Positions 1 through 11,448 of a DNA stretch of 35,194 nt are shown here, piece after piece. The position numbers and the translations under genes are program-made. Origin of the DNA: Cerioporus squamosus (taxonomy: Eukaryota; Basidiomycota; Agaricomycetes; Polyporales; Polyporaceae); NCBI GenBank assembly GCA_022592435.1, contig JABYQS010000288.1, positions 1 to 35,194 on the forward strand, read 5' to 3'. Positions within the stretch are counted from its first letter, which is position 1, and the number at the start of each line of letters is the position of its first letter. The notes beneath the pieces are model-generated. The model did not search any database. It was not told the DNA's origin and saw only the letters and a program-made list of their open reading frames with translations.

Positions 1-1
1 G

Positions 2-808
2 CTCATCGGCTTCGTTTACACGGCCTTGTCCCTCTGCCTCGCAGATGGCGTCCTCAACATCGCTGCCCTCATAACTTTTAATACCTTCAACTGGTGCACA
101 CAGGTATCACCTAGTCGCGACCTCTGCCGGCAACACGAGAACGACCGTACCGAGACCAGGACGATGACAAGGAGACTTTCAAACACGCGTCAAGGCAGTA
201 GGATGCACGTCAGGACGCCGATTCTCGTTCTTCGGCTTCCTGTGGCCAACCTGCGTCTCCTGCCATCAGCCGTGAGCTTTTCGTCGCCGACGCTGTTTCT
301 CGCCGTCACCGATCTCACTAGTGATCTCGCAGGACGCTTCCCAGCTCATCGCGCTGCGGAGATGTCTCCTCTCTGGCCCTCCTCACTCCCGCACATGGTC
401 GTCTCCTCCCACTTGCTCTGTCGGCAACTGTTGATGGTTTTGCGACTCTCCGCCTGGAGCTCCGCTTCCTACTCTATATATGCTTTCTTGACGAGATATC
501 AGGCGGGAGAAGTGGCCAAACGTACCCGTCTTGAACTGGAAGGACGTCAGCCGGGTCCGAGGCTGCTGGAGGAATTCACGGTGATCCTCGACTTTGAGAT
601 CGTTCCAACCTGCCTGCCTGAGAGCGGTCTGCACATCGGTGTCTGATATCTCGAAGACCCTCTTCTCCGCCCGCCCACGTACGCAGAATATGTCAGGATC
701 CATCTCGAGAAGAGACGACATCGTGCGCGACCTGACGAAGCTGAGAAGCTTAACGAAGTCGTGGCGGACAAGAACGACTTTGTTGAGCCATCGTCCTACG
801 CCCCATAA
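2..808 (+). CDS. Traces of the 3' end of an unrecognised gene (partial)
   Basis: Two stretches look like exons. Positions 2-104 encode a hydrophobic, membrane-like segment (LIGFVYTALSLCLADGV and onward) ending CAG at a GT donor at 105. Positions 647/657-808 encode a charged tail containing PPTYAEYVRIHLEK and ending NDFVEPSSYAP with a TAA stop. The sequence between them is open in one frame to a TGA at 644-646, and I could not place introns that join both stretches in phase, so the model is incomplete. The family is not recognised. It could be the last part of a membrane protein that begins outside the window, or chance coding-like sequence. Roughly 809-966 shows nothing beyond possible 3' flanking sequence of this gene and the convergent ALKBH1 gene. 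Confidence 0.25.
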
Positions 809-966
809 CTTCTTCGGCTGCCCGCTAAAGTGACGACGTTGAGCTATCGTAACAAACGGTAATTTGCGCCATCCCCTGTGCAAAAACAGATCGATTGTCA
901 TCCGTCTGTCCGTATATGGTCAAGCTACGGAGACTATGAGCACCCCTACTTACACGCTGTGAATGC

Positions 967-2698
967 TCAAGCACACCCATCAGTGGGCACGTCCGCAATA
1001 TCACTTCCTTTCCCCGGGTCGAACCCCTTCGGGAAGACCTGCCTGACATTCACGTTGATCCTCGTCCCACGCAGGTACTCTTCGTAGTACTCCCAGTCCT
1101 CATCGGAGCCCCCTTCGAGGTGGGGCGGGAGCGTGCCCTCGAGTATTCGCGGGACCCCTGGAGGATGCCAATGCGAGACGCGGTCATTGACACGAGGTCG
1201 TCGCTAGACGAGCTGTGAACGTGCGACGTACCGTGGTATGCCCGTCGACATGCGGGCCCTGACATGATGACGACGTCCCCGGATCTGAGGAGGATGGCGT
1301 GGGCGGGTCGTCGCGGGTGAGGCCCCCAATCAGGAATACCGCTGCACAACCGAGACTGTGGCATGGGGTCAGCCGCTTGCGTCCAGTGATTTGCAACTAC
1401 TACGACGTGACTACGCACGATATAGAGACCAGCGGGGAGGTTGCGCAGATTTCTGAGCGGTCGACGTGGGCCATGAGCGTGTCCTGTGGGGGAAGTGAGC
1501 CCTATCGTCATGTTGCACAACTGGTATGAGCTATTGACCGACCTTTGTCTGGTAGAAGTTCACGATTCCAGCGTCCGGCTCTATGCATAAGGTCAGCGAT
1601 CGCATTCGGGCAGCTTGCATAGCTTTGCTGTTACCGTATGTCTCTTTCCAGTGCATCCAATCTGGTCCGCCGGCGCCCCATCCTTCCTGCTCCTTTCCTG
1701 CCGGAAATACATGCTCCCAGGAGACCTGTTCCACAGCCCGTTTGCAGACCCCACGGACGAGCTCGGCAATCTCCCCCGGACCCCGGGAAAAGTCGTACTG
1801 CTTGGTTCCCCAGTGGTAGTACCACCCGATATTCGCCCACCTCAGCTTGGATACAAGAGAGGATGTCGGGACTGGACGCAGTGTCTGCGATGGAGGCGAA
1901 GGAAGTTTCGGGGTGCGCGCGAGCTCGGCGTAGTTGTCTGGACTTGCTGGTTCGTTGGAGATGAGCTTGCGAGGGCCAGATTCTGCCTGCGTCTGTTGTG
2001 TCTTTCCAATAGAGGAAGTGGAAGGTGTCGCCTCCAGATCAGCTTCGGGCCCAGACGAAGTTGTTGTGTGTTGCAGTGCTGCACGTGGGATGACCTCGAC
2101 ATCCGGGATGTCGCCTTTACGTACGCGCAGGTACTCATTCCATAGCCCCTCTTTGGGCAGGACGTAGTGCGTGTCGAGGTTGGTCTCGTTTGGACTCCTT
2201 GCGTGGTCGCTGAGAGCCCAGCGGACAAGCCGTCTCTGTTCATCGTGCGGCACAAAAGACGGGAGGAGAACCAGGCCTGATATTTTGCACGCAAAGAGCA
2301 TAAACACGTGCATTCGACGACCATAACACACACAGCGAACGCGCACCAGGTGTGCCCGGGAAGACGTACGCCTTCTGTCCGCCTCCGCCTCCCTGTGGAG
2401 GAAGCTCGATGCGTTCCACCGCATCAGGGCGGCCCCGCCATCCGCCGCGCGCAGTCTCCTCTGTTCGCGAAAAGTCTGCGGTCGCGAGGTCAAGGACGGC
2501 GGAGAGATCGGGCGGGGGAAACTTGGCTTTGTATTTCTTCTCTGCGGCGCGGAAGGGCGTCCAGTCTGCGTCGACGTGCTCGGGTCTGTTGCGGGTGGAT
2601 TTGAGATGCTTGCGGCGGGCTTTCTTGTACGCGGAACTCGTGGGGTTGTGTATGTCTCCCGGGGAGGATGTGGAGCGTGCAGCGACTGCCATGGTCAT
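967..2698 (-). CDS. ALKBH1: ALKBH1-like 2-oxoglutarate/Fe(II) dioxygenase (one-base frame break)
   Basis: Five exons: 2347-2698, 1543-2276, 1419-1483, 1232-1355, 967-1157, about 488 residues. AlkB-family enzymes of this class oxidatively demethylate nucleic acids; in animals ALKBH1 acts on tRNA and in mitochondria. The Fe(II) ligands are visible: the H-x-D of MAHVDRSE (about H368, D370) and the distal His in RRAYHGVPRIL (about H425). The 2-oxoglutarate-binding R-x-N-x-x-x-R is present as RINVNVR (about 458-464). WANIGWYYHWGTKQYDFS and DAGIVNFYQTK are ALKBH1 hallmarks. A Ser/Thr-rich insert lies between the N-terminal part and the core. In exon 4 the frame changes between GGLTRDDPPTP and ILLRSGDVVIMSGPACRR. 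One base is missing near 1292-1298 (GGATGGC on the plus strand), and restoring it makes the total length divisible by three. The start is ATG 2698; an in-frame ATG at 2692 is also possible. The gene is divergent from LETM1. Confidence 0.9.
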
Positions 2699-2905
2699 AG
2701 GCTGGGGTTAACCGCAGTGGCGGCGGGCAGACGCGAGTGCCAAATACGGGCAAACAGCGTTTTCGGGCGCAGGCAGCCGTCTCGACTCTCGACTCTCGCT
2801 GCGTCATCGTCCCTTCAGACATACTCTTCCTGCACGTATCAGTACCCGACGCCGAGGACGACGACGACAACGCTGGCTCCCCCCATCTGACCCGGAACCC
2901 CACCC
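2699..2905. promoter_or_regulatory. Short divergent promoter region, ALKBH1 / LETM1
   Basis: Only 207 bp separate the two start codons, so both promoters and both 5' UTRs must lie here or overlap the neighbouring exons. A GAC-type trinucleotide stretch (GGACGACGACGACAACG, about 2858-2874) lies just upstream of the LETM1 start. I see no clear TATA box. The shared regulation is inferred from spacing alone. Confidence 0.5.
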
Positions 2906-5637
<2,732 letters not shown>

Positions 5638-6541
5638 TTGGACATGCTGACCTACGGTTTATTTTACATTCTATACGTTACATGAATGCTAGATTGCTTG
5701 CCTAGAATATGGTTGCTTGAGAGGCGTCGAACCGTGTCTACGATATTCTGTCCTGCGCAGGAGGTTTAGTCTCATTGTGGTGATGGGAGGGGTTTGTGTT
5801 GAACCTTTCCCGCCAGTCTTCTTCAAATTATGGAGCGTATTGACGTTATGTGAGTGTTGTGTGCAGTACATAAGAACATGGTCTCTCGCTTATGCGCTTG
5901 GCCCTCATGCAGTCATTACACATGGGTTCAAGAGTTCATGGCCACCAATGGCGTACACACGGACCTATCGCCAGGGCCCGCCCCGGGCCCTGCCCATGGA
6001 GTCCCGAGTCCTTCTCGCCATCCCTCCTCGTCAAAGTGGAAGCTTGACGCGACCCAGACTGAGGCACTTTTGGAAAGACCCGCCGAACTCCTCAACACTC
6101 AGTACAAGTGCGTCAACGTCGACGGTACTGGCAACTGGGAGCTTGCGTCGCATACAATACTCTGTCCAGTTCGCTGACTTGCCTGATCGGATTCCCATGG
6201 ACGTTGATTGGATGCGCTCGTTGTTGTCTGAGAGCGTCGTCGTCACTACTATGTATGTAGTTGGGTTTTTGCTTGTCATATGTAGGCGTCTCGGGCTGTT
6301 CGACTGAAGTCTGGAGTGCAAACGCGTTCGACGGTCCGAAACCCGGAGACCGGCGTGAGATGCCATGTAGGGGCAAAACTCGATCACGTGAGGGGAGGAC
6401 AATAAGACGCGGTTGAAGAGGCAGCTTGAAGGGACGTTGGGGCTGTCAGTGTGTGGGATGCTCTCTCCGCGCTCGCACAGCGGCCGACAGCCTTCTATAA
6501 GCCTCCCCCTGCCTCCCGACACGTCCCTCGCTCCTCCTGGC
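5638..6541. other. Intergenic, LETM1 3' flank and BTB promoter
   Basis: About 900 bp without a convincing coding region; the reading frames here resemble no known protein. The left part should hold the LETM1 3' UTR. The right part holds candidate promoter elements: an E-box-type CACGTG at 6385-6390 and a TATA-like CTATAAG at about 6495-6501, 40-46 bp upstream of the chosen BTB start codon. These are motif matches only. Confidence 0.5.
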
Positions 6542-8677
6542 ATGAGCCTCCGCAGAGCCGTCCTCCAGCGCATCACGCCACTCCCCAGCAGGACGCCATC
6601 CCCCAACATCCCCCCCGACTGGCCCCAGTCTCCCGTCGAGACCCTGACCGACCCTGACCCGATTGCCCATCACATCGCCCCCGACGAGCACCTCGCAAGC
6701 ACAGGCAGAAGCAAGACCCCGTACGTCCGCTTCCTTTGTCCTCATCTCACGGGCCGTGCCAACGACGGCAGACACTGATGCCTCTGTCCTTCTTCCGTGC
6801 CACCCGCACCCGCAGAGACTTCATGGGCGGCAATGGCAATTTGAACGGCCACCCCAGCAGCCCCAGCAGCGGCGTCGTGAAGCGATGGCGGGTCAACATC
6901 GCCGACCATGCGAACGCCCTCCCCGCCGAGCTCGCTACCATCTCCCTCAACGGCACCGTCAAGCGCGACTCCGACCTCTGGTTCGATGACGGGAACATCA
7001 TCCTCCTGTGCCGCGACGTCGCCTTCCGCGTGTACCGCGGCCTCCTCACGAGGCACTCGGTCATCTTCAAGGATCTCTTTGCGATGGCGCAACCGTCGAC
7101 CTCGGAGACGATGGAGAGCTGTCCTGTCGTGCACATCTCGGACCCGCCAGACGACCTCCGCTACTTGCTCCGTGCCCTGTGTGGGCTTCGAAAGTGCGTC
7201 GTTCTCTTCTTGCTGCTTAAGTGCTTCGATCAGCGAGTTCCTCCGAACATTCTACGTTTCCGCTTCCTCTTCCCTCGCGCTCGTCCGCCTCCTCCTTCCA
7301 CGAGCTCGCGCTGCTGCGACTCACGTGTGGTAGTGTTGTTGGCAAAACCTCGCCAGCGTGCCACTTGGCACGTGCCAGCCCTGGCAGATGGCGAGGCAAT
7401 TGCCCTGGGCTGGAGGGACCTGACGAGAGGTGGCGAGCTATCGGGCGCGCCTGTGTACCTATAGGGCTCATAAACCAACTTTGCGGGGCATCGAGGACTT
7501 CGACAGCGAGTTTGCGAGCCTGTTTTCACCGTGGGGGAACACTGGCTGAGGAGATCGCTGTTCAAGGCCGTTGAAGGCATGTCCGATGCACGCGCTTCAG
7601 GCGCTTATGTGCGCCTTCTCCCGCCGCTGACAGTGCTGAACACTGCCCCAACGATAGGGCAACAGGATGGTCGCAGACAGTCCGCTTACGGTCGCTGAAA
7701 AGGTTGAGATGTCTGGGACCCTCGTGTATCGCGAGTACGTGAGGCCAGGGCGACTCGTCACCCTGGCCACATTCGCCAGCGACTCGCCAGGCCCAGCATC
7801 GGCCGTCATTTGTGTCTCGGCGACCATTTGCCCCCAACACTAACATGTGAACGCTTGGTGGCGGTTCATTTTGTGACATAGCTCACCATGACGACATGAC
7901 ATCCATATCCTCTTAACCTCCCAACATGCACGTTCCCATGACATAACCTAACCTTCCGCGCCGCGCAGATTCCCAGTCGTCCCGAATGAACGCATGGAGT
8001 TCGCCGAGCTCGCCGCTCTCGTCCGCATGTCGCACAAGTACCACGTCGAGGACGTCCACGCCCGCGCCATGCAGCACCTCAAGCTCTACTTCACCAACGA
8101 CCTCGCGACCTGGGACGCCGCGGGCGCCGACGGCAACATCTTCCTGCACATCACGCCGCCCGACGCCATCGCGGCCGTCAACCTCGCCCGCCTCACACAC
8201 GCCGAGTCTGTCCTGCCCACCGCGCTCTACCTCTGCTGCCAGCTCGACACGGAGCTCACCGCGGGCGTCGAGCGCTCGGACGGCACGACGGAGCGCCTCG
8301 AGCAGCGCGACCTCGAGCTCGTCCTCCGCGGGCGCACGGAGCTCGTGCGTGCGAGCACGCGCGGGGCGTGCAGCATCTGCAAGCCGCACCCGAGCCCGCA
8401 GTGCGTGAACAAGGGGTGCGAGCGGGCCCTGCGCGAGATCCTGGGCATGATGCTCGACGGGCTGCAGAAGGACCCGATTGGCGACATTGCGGGCTACGCG
8501 GCGCTTGACTCGTGGGAGCACTGGATCGAGGACGTGGTCGAGCTGTGGCCGCTGTGCGAGCCGTGCAGGACGATGCTCCATGCGCGTGATCTGGAGGTCC
8601 GGAGGGACGTGTGGAAGCACCTCCCGCAGTATATGGGGGTTGTGGTGGAGGATTGGAAGGACCCCACAGCAAAGTGA
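6542..8677 (+). CDS. BTB/POZ domain protein
   Basis: Three exons: 6542-6720, 6816-7193, 7969-8677, 421 residues. BTB domains mediate homo- and hetero-dimerisation and often recruit partners to Cullin-3 or chromatin; the target here is unknown. The BTB fold starts at about residue 111 (RDSDLWFDDGNIILLCRD, then FRVYRGLLTRHSVIFKDLF). It continues across the large intron into FAELAALVRMSHKYHVEDV, a pattern common to the expanded BTB family of Agaricomycetes. The C-terminal half has paired cysteines (CSICKPHPSPQC, CEPCRTML) without a clear zinc-finger spacing. The N-terminal 60 residues are Pro/Ser-rich. The ATG at 6542 was chosen because it follows a TATA-like site; an upstream in-frame extension is possible. 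The join of exons 2 and 3 (LCGLRK then FPVVPNERMEF) is supported by phase and by a CCTAAC branch-site-like motif before the acceptor. Confidence 0.88.
7194..7968 (+). other. Exceptionally long (775 nt) intron in the BTB gene
   Basis: The intron begins GTGCGT and ends ACCTAACCTTCC... GCGCAG with a good branch-site context. It is more than ten times the typical intron length in this window (50-70 nt). Frames inside it are not protein-like. It carries the three-way-junction repeat at 7341-7404 and a perfect hairpin at 7743-7768 (GGCCAGGG / CCCTGGCC, 10-nt loop). Confidence 0.75.
7341..7404. repeat. Three-way-junction inverted repeat (candidate structured RNA)
   Basis: Four perfectly complementary stems nest in 64 bases. 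The outer stem is GGCAA (7341-7345) with TTGCC (7400-7404). Next is CCTCGCCA (7348-7355) with TGGCGAGG (7389-7396). Inside are two side-by-side hairpins: CGTGCC (7357-7362) with GGCACG (7367-7372), loop ACTT; and TGCCA (7373-7377) with TGGCA (7382-7386), loop GCCC. The junction bases are G and GA. The conserved core of a hammerhead ribozyme is absent. Because it is palindromic, either strand, or a DNA cruciform, could be the functional form. Confidence 0.7.
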
Positions 8678-9253
8678 AGGGGGGAACTGTTGTAATCTGG
8701 TGAGTCTCGTCTCTCACAATCTTTGAATGTGTATAGCACGGGACTCATCGCTTGGATGACAGACCAGAACCTGTGTGATTTACGGATTGACCGGGACCAA
8801 CCAAGTCTAGTAGACTCAAGACTCACCATATGCACTCACTTACGACCTCGTCTGTCCCTCGTTCACCTATCGCTACTTACCTCCGACTACTCACTTAACC
8901 ACAACTGCATCGGCATCGAACTTCATCCATACACAAATCGACGCGGTGTTGTACTCATGATCTGCTCCATTGCTCCCGTCCTGTACTAGCAGCAATAATG
9001 TGTCTACATCCAGCCCGGGCGTTGGAAGTGCCCCGGTCTGGCATACATGTGAGTTGTAAGGCATAGTTAGCGTGCATCGGTATAGCATGGTGCGACCTCT
9101 GTCGCGAAATACAGTTTGGGGATCCCGGGGTATGTATCCGTGTTGTCCGTGGCACTTGGTCGTGCCGTCATACCGTTTTGAAGGTCACCCTAGGCATAGG
9201 ACCGAGGGTGGGCATCTATCGCTCCGGGGTAGTGGCGATGATAGGCAGCTGTC
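8678..9253. other. Convergent intergenic region
   Basis: This 576-bp region lies between the stop codons of the BTB gene and the fucosyltransferase-like gene. I see no conserved coding sequence, RNA gene or repeat. It should contain both 3' UTRs and their polyadenylation sites. Confidence 0.5.
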
Positions 9254-11448
9254 CTAGAAGAAGCGCGTCGTGTCCGGGTGGAAGCGGTTGGCTGTCCGCA
9301 TAACGACGATACCGCCAGTGAGACTTGACCACTGCAACGTACACAACCTCATCAGTCTCTTACGCACAGCTCACGGAGCACTTGATGACGTACCCCATTG
9401 CCTATGAAGACCTGCGCGCGCTGCCCGACAAGCATATCCATCGCCTGCGCGACATACTTCTGCTCCCAGTTAAGCACCAGGTCCCTGCTACTCGCCACGT
9501 GCTTGAAGCCGGCGCCAGCGCCCGTGAGCGCAGCCTTGAGCTCCTCGACCCACTCCACGGCGCCGTTCGTCATGATGTACACCTTGTCGAGCCCGTGCGC
9601 GGCCTCGCTCTGCTGCACCTCGCGCACGCGCGCGACGATCTGCTCGATGCTCGGGAAGCAGTGCTGGCGGTAGATCGCGTAATTCTCGGGCGTGTTCTCG
9701 CCCCAGCTGCCGCCCGCGGGCGGGTCGAACTGCTCGAGCTGCGGGAGGCCGTTGAACGCGAGGAAGGAGCTCGACCACTTGGCGAGGTGCTCGCAGTGCC
9801 CCTCGTAGTCGCCCCGCCGGAGGTGCAGCACGAGCAGGCCCTTGAGCTCCGTGTACCGCTCTGCGTTGGAGGTGTACGGGATGGTGGAGAGCGGGGGCTC
9901 GAAGACGGTCGTGGGCGAGATCACTTCGCGGTTGTTGTCGAACGCGAGCTCGACGAGCGGGGACCAGCCGAACTGCGTCAGGATCGGGGAGGCTGCGAAG
10001 TCGGCCCAGGCTTCGTGCAGGGCGTGGCGATCGCCGAACGTGCTGTATCGTGCAGAAGCGACGTGCGTCATTCAGTTGTAGAGTAAATGAGGGGGAGAAA
10101 GATACGTACACCCAATCATAGATGGCTGAGCCGTCGGAGACAGCGACGCACTGGTCATCGACGTCGGCGAGCTTGGCCACCCAGGCCTTCGTGACAGGCT
10201 CTATCATCCATGAACCGATGTCTTTGTGGACGCCTTCGCGGTCGATGGATACGGTACGACCGTCGCAGACTGTGTGCCAGTACTGCTCTGCGATTGCAGG
10301 AGGCGCGTGGTGACCAGGCGGGAAGGGTGCGCCGACTATTGGACCTAAAACAGATGGCCGGTGTGAGCATTTCGTACGGATCGTGGTGATTGCATGTGAG
10401 GCTTGAAGGGAAAAAGAGTACGAGATACGAGAGACGGCCCCGCGACTTAGTGGCCAATGAAAGGCGGCTTGAGAACACGCATGGGTCCTCGTCTGGTGGT
10501 GAGCAGGGTCTCAGACGCATTACCTTTCGGCGCTGTTCAGCAACGCACAGAGACGGCCAAAGTTATGCATCGGGATTTGCTCTGAATGCAAGACCCGCTC
10601 CGGAATTAAGGCACCCCGCTAGAGGTAGCAGCCCAGTACCATGGAGAGTGGCGATTCCCCGCTGACAGCACAAAGATGAACATGAAGCGCCCAACGGTGA
10701 CGTTGTGGCGTAGGTACAGGACGCTTATCTAAGTGAAAGCCTCTCGACACGGAGATGCATGCGGATGAACGCAGCGGGTATGCATGGAAGGGTTGCTCAC
10801 CTCGGATAAGCGCGGTCAGAGGGATGCGCGAGGGAATAGGCTTCCCAGCGTAGTCGGCATAATCCTCGGATGGGTTATCGTTCCAGGTATAGTTATAGAA
10901 GACGAACCTAAGTACGAAGCAGCTCTGTTATCCTGTCAAACATGAGTAGGAAGGGTATACGCACGCTCTGTTTGTCTTGTATGCCAGATACGCGTTCAGC
11001 AGGATCTCCTGCATAATATTGCCCCATCCGGAACCTGTCCATCAACCCCGCAAGCTGAGCATCGGATCCTTGGGGCGGCATGGAAGCGTTGGTAGATCAT
11101 ACCTCGACTGTGACCAGGCACGAAGAAGAACTTAGGCTCCGCCTCGTGCGATGGCGCATGCCAATGGTGTTGTGGCAACCGGAGCTCGTATTCATGGTAC
11201 TGCGAGTATAGTGGTGGCAATCTTGCACCTGGCCATCGTGAAGAGGTTCGTTCCTGGCCAGCAATGGGAGATTCAACGATAACTTCCGGGCGGAAGTAGA
11301 GCATGCGGAGGAGAAGCGTGAAGGCCACGAAGCCTGTCAACCCGAAGACCAGGTACCTCTTGGCCACGAAACGGAGGAACATGAGGGTATTATCGGGTTT
11401 CGCTGGGAAGCCATTGCCGTCCTTCACGTTCATGGGCAGGACCGCCAT
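9254..11448 (-). CDS. Type II membrane O-fucosyltransferase-like protein
   Basis: Six exons: 11103-11448, 10965-11034, 10801-10907, 10110-10344, 9394-10042, 9254-9331, 494 residues. All phases and the total length agree. A short cytosolic tail precedes one transmembrane segment (YLVFGLTGFVAFTLLLRMLY, about 32-51), giving a type II Golgi/ER topology. The luminal part has SGWGNIMQEILLNAYLAYK and, at about 326-331, HLRRGD. The latter matches the H-x-R-R-G-D donor-binding loop of GDP-fucose protein O-fucosyltransferases. The C-terminus QVFIGNGWSSLTGG resembles the family's last motif. From memory, the same architecture is common in Agaricomycetes, but the acceptor substrate is not known to me. 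The first in-frame ATG (11448) is used. The 456-nt intron between 10345 and 10800 is unusually long. Confidence 0.82.

Noticed and set aside
5880..5945. Possible tRNA (GGGTTCAAGAG resembles a B box)
   Set aside because: The box lacks the terminal CC, and no acceptor stem or anticodon arm can be drawn around it.
5717..6307. Plus-strand frame after LETM1
   Set aside because: No family resemblance, no plausible splice structure, and it lies where the 3' UTR and the next promoter are expected.
7341..7404. Hammerhead ribozyme
   Set aside because: The three-way junction has only G and GA unpaired. The required CUGANGA and GAAA core is absent.
9325..10086. Plus-strand open frame of about 250 codons
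   Set aside because: It runs antisense to the fucosyltransferase-like exon containing HLRRGD, and its Leu/Arg/Ala composition is that of a shadow frame.
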